7,930 bases of DNA, from NCBI GenBank assembly GCA_028698975.1, contig JAQVVK010000100.1, forward strand, positions 1 to 7,930. Reading direction: 5' to 3'. Below are positions 1 through 6,174 of the stretch, one piece after another. Position 1 is the first letter of the stretch. Each line of letters begins with the position of its first letter. The position numbers were made by a program, and so were the translations under genes. Source of the DNA: Victivallaceae bacterium (lineage in GTDB: Bacteria; Verrucomicrobiota; Lentisphaeria; Victivallales; Victivallaceae). The notes under the pieces were generated by a model. It did not search any database. It was not told the DNA's origin and saw only the letters and a program-made list of their open reading frames with translations.

Positions 1-1
1 T

Positions 2-442
2 CTGCGCGATGTGCTGGCCGGCAAACAGCCGGAAGCCGTCCAGCTGGAGCCGTTGCGTGCCGGGAAATGCTCCGGTCTGCCGGTCCCCGGTCACCTGATG
101 CTGCAGGAACGGGTGGCAAAACATTACCCGGATTTCAGGCCGTCGACCGACGGTAAAATCATCTTCATCGAGTGTGTCGGCCGCCCGTTGCACGTTTGGG
201 TCAAGGCGTTGGAGTCGCTGTACAAGCTCGGCTATTTTGAAAACTGCGCCGGGGTGGTGTTTTGCGAATTCGTCTCCTGCGGCTCCGCCAAAGAGGTCAA
301 ACGCGAATTATGCGAATTTTCAGCAAAACTGAAATGCCCGGTCTGGATGGGGTTTCCATTTGGCCACAAGCACCGCAACTATACGATCGACATGCGGCGG
401 CAAGTGGTGATCGACGACGCCGGGCAGCTCACATTCGAGTAG
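2..442 (+). CDS. ldcA: LD-carboxypeptidase, peptidase family S66 (LdcA-like), C-terminal part; 5' end outside window
   Basis: This is the C-terminal part (147 codons including the stop) of a peptidase S66 protein. The family cuts the L,D bond that releases the terminal D-Ala of murein tetrapeptides during peptidoglycan recycling, normally in the cytoplasm. The reading frame is open to the window edge, so the start and the N-terminal domain with the nucleophilic Ser lie upstream. The visible part carries the family's C-terminal landmarks: a segment ending in GKIIFIECVG, whose Glu (codon 170-172) matches the catalytic Glu, then an AGVVFCEF strand, then PVWMGFPFGH, whose His (codon 365-367) matches the catalytic His. 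The usual GGNLS-like segment is replaced by a PGHLM version, so substrate preference may differ from E. coli LdcA. It ends 88 bases before the regulator gene, which has its own promoter, so it is probably the end of a separate transcript. No clear terminator hairpin follows it. The family call is good; the exact substrate is inferred. Confidence 0.82.
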   Translation: MRDVLAGKQPEAVQLEPLRAGKCSGLPVPGHLMLQERVAKHYPDFRPSTDGKIIFIECVGRPLHVWVKALESLYKLGYFENCAGVVFCEFVSCGSAKEVKRELCEFSAKLKCPVWMGFPFGHKHRNYTIDMRRQVVIDDAGQLTFE

Positions 443-453
443 CGGATTATTTT

Positions 454-469
454 ATTAGTTTCTTCTAAT
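454..469. promoter_or_regulatory. Candidate metalloregulator operator (palindrome ATTAG-N6-CTAAT)
   Basis: An inverted repeat with 5-bp arms (ATTAG at 454-458, CTAAT at 465-469) and a 6-base spacer ends 7 bases upstream of the -35 hexamer of the next promoter. The TTAG/CTAA ends recall the TTAGG...CCTAA ends of known DtxR/IdeR boxes, although those are 19 bp long and this one is shorter. Autoregulation by the DtxR-family product of the next gene is an inference. The arms are short and lie in AT-rich DNA, so a chance match is possible. Confidence 0.35.
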
Positions 470-476
470 TCACACC

Positions 477-505
477 TTGAAACCGACGGTCACCGGCTGT
501 ATATT
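477..505 (+). promoter_or_regulatory. Sigma70-type promoter of the dtxR-feoB-HD operon
   Basis: The -35 hexamer TTGAAA (477-482) is separated by exactly 17 bases from the -10 hexamer TATATT (500-505). Each differs from consensus at one position. Transcription would start near 511-514, leaving a leader of under 20 bases that holds the AGGAAGGA ribosome-binding site (515-522). The promoter overlaps the only alternative upstream start codon (TTG at 477), which supports the downstream ATG as the true start. Confidence 0.7.
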
Positions 506-530
506 ATGGAAAACAGGAAGGATTCCATTG

Positions 531-1220
531 ATGGCCGACAACACCATTTCCAGCAGTTTGGAGGATTACCTCGAGGCGATCGCCGAGATCATCGAAAACA
601 ACGGTCACGCCCATGCAAAAGACATTGCCGAACGGCTTTCGGTCAAAATGCCGTCGGTTACCAATGCACTTCAAAGTCTGGCCGCCCGCGGCCTCATCAA
701 ATACTCGTCGCATCTGCCGGTCGAAATGACCACACGCGGCAGCGAAACGGCGGCGGTGATCCGCCACCGTCACGGCGCACTCAAAAGTTTTTTCAGCGAA
801 ATACTTAAAATCGACGACTTCGAGGCCGACGGCACCGCCTGCCGCATCGAGCACGTCATCAGCGACGCGGTGCTGTCACGCATTGTGGTGCTGGCCGACG
901 CGGTGCGGTCGCGCAAAGACTGCGCGCCGCTGCGCGAATATCTGGATGACGCCATGCCCAAAGTGAGTGCCGAGGGCGACGATCTCGCGGTGATCGCGCT
1001 GGACAAGCTGCCGCGTCATGTGTCCGCCGTGGTGGTCAGCGTCGATGAGAATCTGCGCGGGGTCAAAAAATTCGCCGATCTCGGGCTGGTCTCCGGCACC
1101 CTGCTGCGGGTCGAGGGGCGCGCTCCGTTCGGCGACCTCCTGCGTATAAAAGTGATGGGAAGCAGTCTGTCGATCAGAGCCGGCGACGCCATGCACATCT
1201 GGGTGCGACCGGTCGAATAA
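531..1220 (+). CDS. DtxR-family metal-dependent transcriptional regulator with C-terminal FeoA-like domain
   Basis: A 229-residue cytoplasmic repressor of the DtxR/MntR/IdeR family, which binds DNA when loaded with Fe2+ or Mn2+. Residues about 8-67 form the winged helix-turn-helix. Residues about 68-140 form the dimerisation and metal-binding domain, with the hallmark ACRIEHVISD at 103-112. Residues about 152-228 form an SH3-like FeoA domain. By alignment the metal ligands are Asp12, Glu15, His81, Cys104, Glu107 and His108. Asp12 and Glu15 are MntR-like, while Cys104 occupies the DtxR Cys102 position (Glu99 in MntR), so the metal cannot be read off with certainty. The start is the ATG at 531 because AGGAAGGA lies 8 bases upstream; the longer frame from TTG 477 begins inside the promoter. 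feoB starts 18 bases downstream, so the likely role is iron-dependent control of this operon. No separate feoA is visible, and the domain could conceivably also contact FeoB. Confidence 0.88.
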   Translation: MADNTISSSLEDYLEAIAEIIENNGHAHAKDIAERLSVKMPSVTNALQSLAARGLIKYSSHLPVEMTTRGSETAAVIRHRHGALKSFFSEILKIDDFEADGTACRIEHVISDAVLSRIVVLADAVRSRKDCAPLREYLDDAMPKVSAEGDDLAVIALDKLPRHVSAVVVSVDENLRGVKKFADLGLVSGTLLRVEGRAPFGDLLRIKVMGSSLSIRAGDAMHIWVRPVE

Positions 1221-1238
1221 TTCGGAAGAAAGACAAAA

Positions 1239-3398
1239 ATGAAAAACAGCATCAAGATCGCTCTGGCCGGCAACCCCAACTGCGGCAAGACCACCATATT
1301 CAACCACCTCACCGGCACCCGCCAGCACGTCGGCAATTATCCGGGCGTGACGGTCGAACGCAAGACCGGGTTCTTCAACATAGGCGACCTCGCGGTCGAA
1401 GTGGTCGATCTGCCCGGTGTTTACAGTCTGGCCAACTCCTCGCCGGAGGAAAAGGTGGCGTTCAACGAGCTGATGACCGGCGACATCGATCTGGTGCTCA
1501 ATGTGATCGACTCCGGCAACGCCCAGCGAAATTTGTACCTCACCACCCAGCTTACCGAGCTGGATATACCGATGATACTGGTGTTTAACATGATCGACGA
1601 CGCGACCGAGCGGGGGTTGTCGTTTAACTTCAAAATGCTCTCCGGATTTTTCGGTGCGCCGATCATTCCGACCATCGGATCGTCGGGCACCAATCTGGAA
1701 AAACTCAACGCCGCCATTTCCGAAGCCGCCGCCGCCGAAACGCCGCGCCGCCCGGTGAAGCCAAAATACGGGCCGGTCACCGACATGGCGATCCATGCGC
1801 TTTCCGAAGAGGTCGAGGGTAGACAACCGGCTCACACCGGCAAACTTCCGCCACGCTATTTTGCCATAAAATTGCTCGAAAACGACCCGATCATCTCGGC
1901 CATGCCGGAATTCGACGGTCTGGGCGAGGAGGCGGCCAAGTGGCGCGACCGTATCGCCCAGCGCAACGGCATCAACAGCGAAACCTTGATGGCCGACGTG
2001 CGTTACGGAGTAATTTCCGGAGCCTGCCGCGAAGCGATCACGCTCGGCAACGAGCGGCGGAGGCAGCTTTCCGACTCGATCGACCGATTTGTCACCAACC
2101 GGTTCCTCGGGGTGCCGGTATTTTTGCTGATGATGTATCTGGTGTTTATGTTCACCTTTTCGCTGGCCGAGTACCCGATGGGGTGGATCGAGAGCTTCTT
2201 TATGTGGTGCGCGGAAACCATTTCCGCAGTTTGGCCGGCCGCCGCGCTGCCGTTTCTGCGCCGCATGCTGATCGAAGGTGTGATCGGCGGGGTCGGCGGG
2301 GTGCTGATCTTTTTGCCGAATATTCTGCTGCTCTTTCTCGCCATCGCTTTTCTTGAAGGCACCGGTTATATGGCGCGCGCCGCATTCATCACCGACGGAT
2401 TCATGCACAAGTTCGGTCTGCACGGCAAAAGCTTCATTCCGATGCTGCTCGGTTTCGGCTGCTCGGTGCCGGCGGTGATGGCCACCCGCACTATCGACAA
2501 CCGCTGCGACCGCCTGACCACCATAATGATCGTGCCTTTCATGAGCTGCGGGGCGCGACTGCCGATTTATTCGATGATGATACCGGCCTTTTTCCCCAAG
2601 GAATTTCAGGCTTTCACCATGTGGCTGCTCTACATCATCGGGGTGGTGATCGCTCTGCTCACCGCGCTTCTGCTCAAATCAACGCTGTTCAAAAGCGACG
2701 GCGAAGTCTTTGTGATGGAGTTGCCGCCCTATCGCATGCCGACTCTGCAAAGCATCCTGATATTGATGTGGGAAAATACCGCGATGTACCTCAAAAAAGC
2801 CGGCACGGTCATTTTGCTGGCGTCAATCATTCTCTTCATAATCAACAGCTACCCCGAAAAATCCGGTCTGGCCGCGCAGTACGAGGCCGAAATCGCCGCC
2901 GTCGCCGCGCAGCCGGAACTTACCGAGCAGGATCGTCTCGACCGCACCGCCAAACTCCGGGCCGCCGAAAAGTCGGAGGCGCTCTCTTATTCGCTGGCCG
3001 GGCGTATCGGGCGCGGCCTCGAAGTCGTACTCAAACCGGCTGGCTTTGACTGGAAGATCGGTTCCGCGCTGATCGGCGCGTTTGCGGCCAAGGAGCTGTT
3101 TGTCGCCCAGTTGGGCATTCTTTACGCCGTGGGCGACTCCGACACGGAATCCGGGGCCGAGCATCTGCAAAAAGAGCTGGCGCGCAGTTATACGCCTCTT
3201 CAAGCTTTTTGCATAATGCTGTTTTGCCTGCTTACCGTGCCCTGTATTGCGACGCTGGCCGCAGTGCGTAAGGAATCCGGTTCGTGGCTGTTTGTCGGTG
3301 CTCAACTGGCACTTTACACGACGGTGGCTTATCTGGTGGCTTTGATCGTGTTTCAGGCCGGGACTTTGCTGCACATCGGCACCGGGCTGGTCGGATGA
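1239..3398 (+). CDS. feoB: Ferrous iron transporter FeoB
   Basis: A 719-residue inner-membrane Fe2+ uptake protein with an N-terminal GTPase domain fused to a polytopic permease; the length is close to typical. G-protein motifs are G1 GNPNCGKT (11-18), G2 around Thr38 in NYPGVTVE, G3 DLPG (57-60), G4 NMID (117-120) and a probable G5 at SSG (148-150). A helical linker follows, and the membrane part begins near residue 290. The first gate region holds GCSVPA (Cys408) and SCGAR (Cys437). The second holds FAAKELF and VPCIATLA (Cys669). These conserved Cys residues line the proposed iron path in the family. A soluble, Ala/Glu-rich stretch of about 60 residues separates the two halves of the membrane domain. 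No Cys-rich FeoC-like tail is present. GGAAG (1224-1228) precedes the ATG. It lies 18 bases after the regulator gene, with no promoter seen between, and its stop overlaps the next start, indicating one operon. All key motifs are intact. Confidence 0.97.
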   Translation: MKNSIKIALAGNPNCGKTTIFNHLTGTRQHVGNYPGVTVERKTGFFNIGDLAVEVVDLPGVYSLANSSPEEKVAFNELMTGDIDLVLNVIDSGNAQRNLYLTTQLTELDIPMILVFNMIDDATERGLSFNFKMLSGFFGAPIIPTIGSSGTNLEKLNAAISEAAAAETPRRPVKPKYGPVTDMAIHALSEEVEGRQPAHTGKLPPRYFAIKLLENDPIISAMPEFDGLGEEAAKWRDRIAQRNGINSETLMADVRYGVISGACREAITLGNERRRQLSDSIDRFVTNRFLGVPVFLLMMYLVFMFTFSLAEYPMGWIESFFMWCAETISAVWPAAALPFLRRMLIEGVIGGVGGVLIFLPNILLLFLAIAFLEGTGYMARAAFITDGFMHKFGLHGKSFIPMLLGFGCSVPAVMATRTIDNRCDRLTTIMIVPFMSCGARLPIYSMMIPAFFPKEFQAFTMWLLYIIGVVIALLTALLLKSTLFKSDGEVFVMELPPYRMPTLQSILILMWENTAMYLKKAGTVILLASIILFIINSYPEKSGLAAQYEAEIAAVAAQPELTEQDRLDRTAKLRAAEKSEALSYSLAGRIGRGLEVVLKPAGFDWKIGSALIGAFAAKELFVAQLGILYAVGDSDTESGAEHLQKELARSYTPLQAFCIMLFCLLTVPCIATLAAVRKESGSWLFVGAQLALYTTVAYLVALIVFQAGTLLHIGTGLVG

Positions 3399-4048
3399 TG
3401 CCGCCGGATTTCAACAAACGGCTTGCCGCATTGGAGCAACTGGTGCGCGACAAGCTCGATCACGCCGCCGGAGGCCACGATTTCGACCACACCCGGCGGG
3501 TGGTGACCAATGCGCTTGCGCTCGCCGCCAAAATGCGGGGAGTTGACTTGGAGGTGGTGCATCTGGCCGCCCTGCTCCACGACATTGCGCGCCCGGAAGA
3601 ACAGGCCGCCAAGGGGGAGATCTGCCACGCCGCGCTGGGGGCCAAACTGGTTGTGCCGATCCTGCTGGAGGCGGGGTGCTCCCAAGAACAGGCCGCCGCG
3701 ATCTCCGAAGCGATACGCACCCACCGTTACCGCGGCAAAGACAAACCATCCACCCGCGAGGGAGCCATTGTTTACGACGCCGACAAGCTCGATTCACTGG
3801 GGGCGGTCGGTTTGGGACGCGCTTTTCTTTTTGCCGGTCACGAAAACGCCCGGGTGCATAATACGCGAGCCGAAGCACTCGGCTCCGAGGCATACAGCCA
3901 TGAAGACACCGCGTGGCGCGAATATCTGGTGAAACTCCGCAAACTGCCGGGGTGCATGCTGACCGCGCCGGGACGGGCGACGGCCAAAAAGCGTGCGGCT
4001 TTCATGAAAAAGTTCTTCGATGAACTGAACGAAGAGTGCGGCTACTGA
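3395..4048 (+). CDS. HD-domain metal-dependent phosphohydrolase (YedJ-like)
   Basis: A 217-residue soluble protein of the HD superfamily, whose members hydrolyse phosphoesters such as nucleotides using bound divalent metal. Metal ligands are recognisable: His32 in GHDFDHT, His62-Asp63 in ALLHDIAR, and Asp130 in YDADKLD; His110 in RTHRYRG is a likely extra ligand. The DADKLDSLGAVGLGRAFLF segment resembles the YedJ-type subgroup, whose substrate is uncertain. The start is placed at the ATG whose last bases form the feoB stop (ATGA overlap at 3395-3398); a second ATG follows at once. No strong ribosome-binding site is seen, so translation probably depends on ribosomes finishing feoB. The frame is open upstream to 3284, but that part lies inside feoB. 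Sitting last in the iron operon before the terminator, it may be an Fe- or Mn-using enzyme or handle a nucleotide linked to transport. That role is inference; the fold call is firm. Confidence 0.85.
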   Translation: MMPPDFNKRLAALEQLVRDKLDHAAGGHDFDHTRRVVTNALALAAKMRGVDLEVVHLAALLHDIARPEEQAAKGEICHAALGAKLVVPILLEAGCSQEQAAAISEAIRTHRYRGKDKPSTREGAIVYDADKLDSLGAVGLGRAFLFAGHENARVHNTRAEALGSEAYSHEDTAWREYLVKLRKLPGCMLTAPGRATAKKRAAFMKKFFDELNEECGY

Positions 4049-4109
4049 GTCAAATTCTCCGCCGCCATCCCCCCCATCACTGCGACTAAAAAAACATCGC
4101 CTTTGACAT

Positions 4110-4146
4110 GACGGCGGCCCGATTCTTATCCGGCCGCCGTCTTTTT
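4110..4146 (+). terminator. Rho-independent terminator of the iron operon
   Basis: A perfect 10-bp GC-rich stem, GACGGCGGCC (4110-4119) against GGCCGCCGTC (4132-4141), encloses a 12-base loop and is followed by five T residues (4142-4146). A weaker outer pair, TGACA (4104-4108) with TGTCA (4146-4150), could lengthen the hairpin. It lies 61 bases after the HD gene stop and upstream of the mraZ promoter, so it separates the two transcripts. No matching T-run exists for the reverse strand. Confidence 0.93.
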
Positions 4147-4179
4147 GTCATCTTTTTTCCACTTTTATTGCATTTCGGC

Positions 4180-4207
4180 TTGACATTTTCTATTTATGAG
4201 GTAAAAT
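4180..4207 (+). promoter_or_regulatory. Sigma70-type promoter of the dcw cluster (Pmra-like)
   Basis: A perfect -35 hexamer TTGACA (4180-4185), a 16-base spacer, and TAAAAT (4202-4207), which differs from the -10 consensus at one position. The region is strikingly AT-rich compared with its surroundings. Transcription would start near 4213-4216, inside the phased AGG boxes that follow, so a protein bound there would block the polymerase. It is placed to drive mraZ, rsmH, ftsL and ftsI, which have no clear promoters between them. Confidence 0.85.
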
Positions 4208-4246
4208 AGGTATAGATAGGGATAATTAGGAATCAAAAGGGATATG
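4207..4246 (+). promoter_or_regulatory. MraZ-box array: four 10-bp direct repeats upstream of mraZ
   Basis: Four consecutive 10-base units share the pattern (T/A)AGGnATnnn: TAGGTATAGA (4207), TAGGGATAAT (4217), TAGGAATCAA (4227) and AAGGGATATG (4237). AGG and AT are invariant. MraZ of E. coli is known to bind TGGGN repeats separated by 5 bases, and the 10-base period here is the same; an A replaces the first G. A weaker match, TGAGG, sits one period upstream at 4197. The array covers the transcription start, the ribosome-binding site and the mraZ start codon, which fits autorepression. Binding itself is inferred. Confidence 0.75.
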
Positions 4247-4741
4247 AAGTCTGATCTTGACATGCTTTTTCTGGGCGAATACGAGCACTCACTCGACACG
4301 CAGTGCCGGGTGTCGCTGCCCAGTGATTGGCGCGGGAAAGACGGCGATACCGAGCTGGTGCTCATCCCTGCCCCCGAGAAATCGCTGCTGCTGCTGCCGA
4401 TCTCGACTTTTGCCGAGTTCTTCAACAAGCTGAAAAGTCAGGCCATTGTGAATCCGCGGGTGCAAAAAGCGTTTGCCTATCTGGGCGCGAACTCGCGTCG
4501 TTGCCGCTGCGACAAGCAGGGGCGCATTGCGCTTGACCGCGGCATGTTGGAGCGCATCGGGGTGACCGGTGCGCTTAAACTGATCGGCGCGGTGACGTTT
4601 ATCAGGCTGTGCGCGCCGGGCAACTGGATGCTGCCGGAGGGCGACGACGGCATCGAAAACTGCCTCGCGGAAATCCGGGAGGCGGGCGACAATGTAAATG
4701 ATCTCGCCGGACTGCTCGGCGGAATACTGGGGAAAAAATAA
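4244..4741 (+). CDS. mraZ: Transcriptional regulator MraZ
   Basis: A 165-residue member of the MraZ family, the AbrB-like DNA-binding protein that heads dcw clusters and represses or activates them through repeats near its own promoter. Both halves of the duplicated fold are visible: EYEHSLDTQCRVSLP with DXXXR at 18-22, and RCDKQGRIAL with DXXXR at 90-94. In the first motif the usual Gly before Arg is Cys21, although the D and R are kept. The ATG at 4244 is preceded by AAAAGGG only 2 bases away, with a TAGGA 12 bases away. The in-frame ATG at 4262 would give MLFLGEYEH, closer to the usual family N-terminus, but has no good ribosome-binding site, so the start is uncertain by 6 residues. The product should form ring-like oligomers that bind the repeat array described at 4207-4246. 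rsmH begins 1 base after the stop. Confidence 0.94.
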   Translation: MKSDLDMLFLGEYEHSLDTQCRVSLPSDWRGKDGDTELVLIPAPEKSLLLLPISTFAEFFNKLKSQAIVNPRVQKAFAYLGANSRRCRCDKQGRIALDRGMLERIGVTGALKLIGAVTFIRLCAPGNWMLPEGDDGIENCLAEIREAGDNVNDLAGLLGGILGKK

Positions 4742-4742
4742 C

Positions 4743-5696
4743 GTGGCCGGAGCGTTTGAACATATTCCGGTGCTGATTGAAGAAGTCGTTTCGCTGTTGC
4801 GTTTCAAACCGGACGCGCCCGCGCGTCTGATCGACGGCACCATCGGCGGCGGCGGACACAGCGCAAGGCTTTTGGAGCTGTATCCGCAACTTGAACTGCT
4901 CGGCATCGACCGCGATCAGGCGGCGTTGGACGCCGCCGCCGAGCGGTTGAAGTTCGCCGGCGACCGGGTGACGCTGGTCAGGGGCAACTACTCCGAACTC
5001 GCAGACGCGGCTCAAAAGCACGGTTGGGGCGACGGTGTGGACGGCATTTTGCTCGACATCGGCGTATCGTCGCCGCAGTTTGACACGCCGGAGCGCGGGT
5101 TCTCGTGGAGAGCCGACGGGCCGCTTGACATGCGTATGGACAGGCGCAGCCAACTCACCGCAAGCCGGGTGCTCAACCGCGAAAGCGAGGCGGAGTTGTG
5201 CCGCATCTTTCGCGATTACGGCGAGATACCGCAGGCCAGACGGCTGGCGGCGGCGGTGGTGGCAAGACGCGAAGCCAAACCGTTTGCCACGACGTCGGAC
5301 TTTACCGCCATCTGCGACGAAGTGCTTGGGCACGGCCGTCCCGACCGGCACCACTTGCCGGCCCCGACGCTGCCGTTTCAGGCGTTGCGCATAGCGGTAA
5401 ACGACGAATTGGGTGAACTCGAACGCGCCCTGCCCGCCGCGTTGCGGACGCTGCGCAAAGGCGGCCGGCTCGCGGTGATCTCGTTTCACTCGCTGGAAGA
5501 CCGCATTGTGAAGAATTTTTTGAAACACGAGTATGCCGAGTGTGTGTGTCCGCCGGGGTTGCCGATATGCATCTGCGGCAAGAAACGCACGGTCGAGATA
5601 TTGACCCGAAAAGCCCTGACCGCACAGGATGCGGAGCTGGCCGTAAACAAACGGTCGGCCTGCGCCAAACTGCGGGCGGCTGAGAAAACAGTTTGA
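4743..5696 (+). CDS. rsmH: 16S rRNA (cytosine(1402)-N4)-methyltransferase RsmH (MraW)
   Basis: A 317-residue SAM-dependent methyltransferase that modifies C1402 of 16S rRNA in the ribosomal P site. It begins with the family opening EHIPVLIEEVV. Then come the SAM-binding loop DGTIGGGGHS (31-40), the acidic GIDRD (54-58), LLDIGVSSPQFD around Asp105 followed by GFSW and GPLDMRMD, PFQALRIAVNDELGEL, the FHSLEDR motif (His249), a CVCP...CICG cluster (Cys267, 269, 276, 278), and the C-terminal TRKAL...NKRSACAKLRAAEK block. The GTG at 4743 is chosen: it lies 1 base after the mraZ stop, has GGGGA 9 bases upstream, and gives the usual family length. An in-frame ATG at 4698 would add 15 atypical residues overlapping mraZ. 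The gene is complete with all motifs intact, and is cotranscribed with mraZ. Confidence 0.96.
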   Translation: MAGAFEHIPVLIEEVVSLLRFKPDAPARLIDGTIGGGGHSARLLELYPQLELLGIDRDQAALDAAAERLKFAGDRVTLVRGNYSELADAAQKHGWGDGVDGILLDIGVSSPQFDTPERGFSWRADGPLDMRMDRRSQLTASRVLNRESEAELCRIFRDYGEIPQARRLAAAVVARREAKPFATTSDFTAICDEVLGHGRPDRHHLPAPTLPFQALRIAVNDELGELERALPAALRTLRKGGRLAVISFHSLEDRIVKNFLKHEYAECVCPPGLPICICGKKRTVEILTRKALTAQDAELAVNKRSACAKLRAAEKTV

Positions 5697-5731
5697 AAAA
5701 CATAAAAATTTAATATATTGGAAGAAAAGTT

Positions 5732-6160
5732 ATGAACATTCAGCCCGGCAAAATCAAACAGCGCACTGCGGTACGCCGTTCAAGCGGAAGCAATATCGGC
5801 ACGACCGTAAGCCGTATTGGCCGTCTTGCACTGCTGCTGCTGGCTCTGGCCGGAGTGGTCAACGGCTATATTTACCTTAATCAGAAGATCAATGAGACCG
5901 ATACGGCGATCAACCGCTGCCGCGTCGATATCGACCGCACCGGCCGCGAAATCGAGCTGGCCCGGATTCGCCGCGAGGAGTTGCGCGCCTGGCCGCACAT
6001 CCGCAGCATGATGGCGCGCTACAACATCAAACTTGCGCTGCCCAAATCCGGGCAGGTCTCCCGCATGAGCATTCTTTCCGTCGAACAGGCGGCCAATATA
6101 CCGCTGCGCGGCATTACGACGGCGTCTGCCGCCGTCGGCACGGTCAACGGACGCAACTAA
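5732..6160 (+). CDS. ftsL: Cell division protein FtsL-like (small bitopic membrane protein)
   Basis: A 142-residue protein with the layout of FtsL: a basic cytoplasmic tail (1-30, rich in Arg and Lys), one membrane span (about 31-49, LALLLLALAGVV core), and a charged heptad-like coiled coil (about 49-86, with QKINETDTAI and TGREIELARIRREEL). A more polar C-terminal tail follows. FtsL proteins diverge strongly in sequence, so the call rests on topology and on position between rsmH and ftsI, where ftsL is found in most dcw clusters. In such bacteria it pairs with FtsB/DivIC and activates FtsW-FtsI at the septum. GGAAG lies 7 bases before the ATG. The tail after residue 86, including AWPHIRSMMARYNIKLALP, is longer than in E. 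coli FtsL (121 residues in total). The 35-base AT-rich gap after rsmH holds the ribosome-binding site but no convincing promoter. Confidence 0.78.
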   Translation: MNIQPGKIKQRTAVRRSSGSNIGTTVSRIGRLALLLLALAGVVNGYIYLNQKINETDTAINRCRVDIDRTGREIELARIRREELRAWPHIRSMMARYNIKLALPKSGQVSRMSILSVEQAANIPLRGITTASAAVGTVNGRN

Positions 6161-6174
6161 GGCGAAATCTAATA

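Noticed and set aside
477..530. Longer start (TTG at 477) for the DtxR-family regulator
   Set aside because: The TTG is part of a near-consensus -35 hexamer, it has no ribosome-binding site, and ATG 531 has AGGAAGGA 8 bases upstream and gives the normal family N-terminus.
876..2423. 515-residue open frame on the reverse strand
   Set aside because: It lies opposite the regulator and feoB, which have unmistakable conserved motifs. Its translation is His-, Arg- and Gly-rich with no recognisable domain, as expected for an antisense shadow in GC-rich DNA.
3284..3394. Upstream extension of the HD-domain protein into feoB
   Set aside because: The extra residues are an out-of-frame reading of the end of feoB. 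The ATGA overlap start fits operon spacing and the HD-family N-terminus.
4698..4742. ATG start for rsmH inside mraZ
   Set aside because: It would add 15 residues with no family similarity. GTG 4743 lies just after the mraZ stop, has GGGGA at good spacing and gives the usual length.
5693..5719. Possible promoter (TTGAAA, then TATATT) before ftsL
   Set aside because: The spacer is only 15 bases and transcription would start at or beyond the ribosome-binding site at 5720. The AT-rich gap is better seen as a leader for translation.
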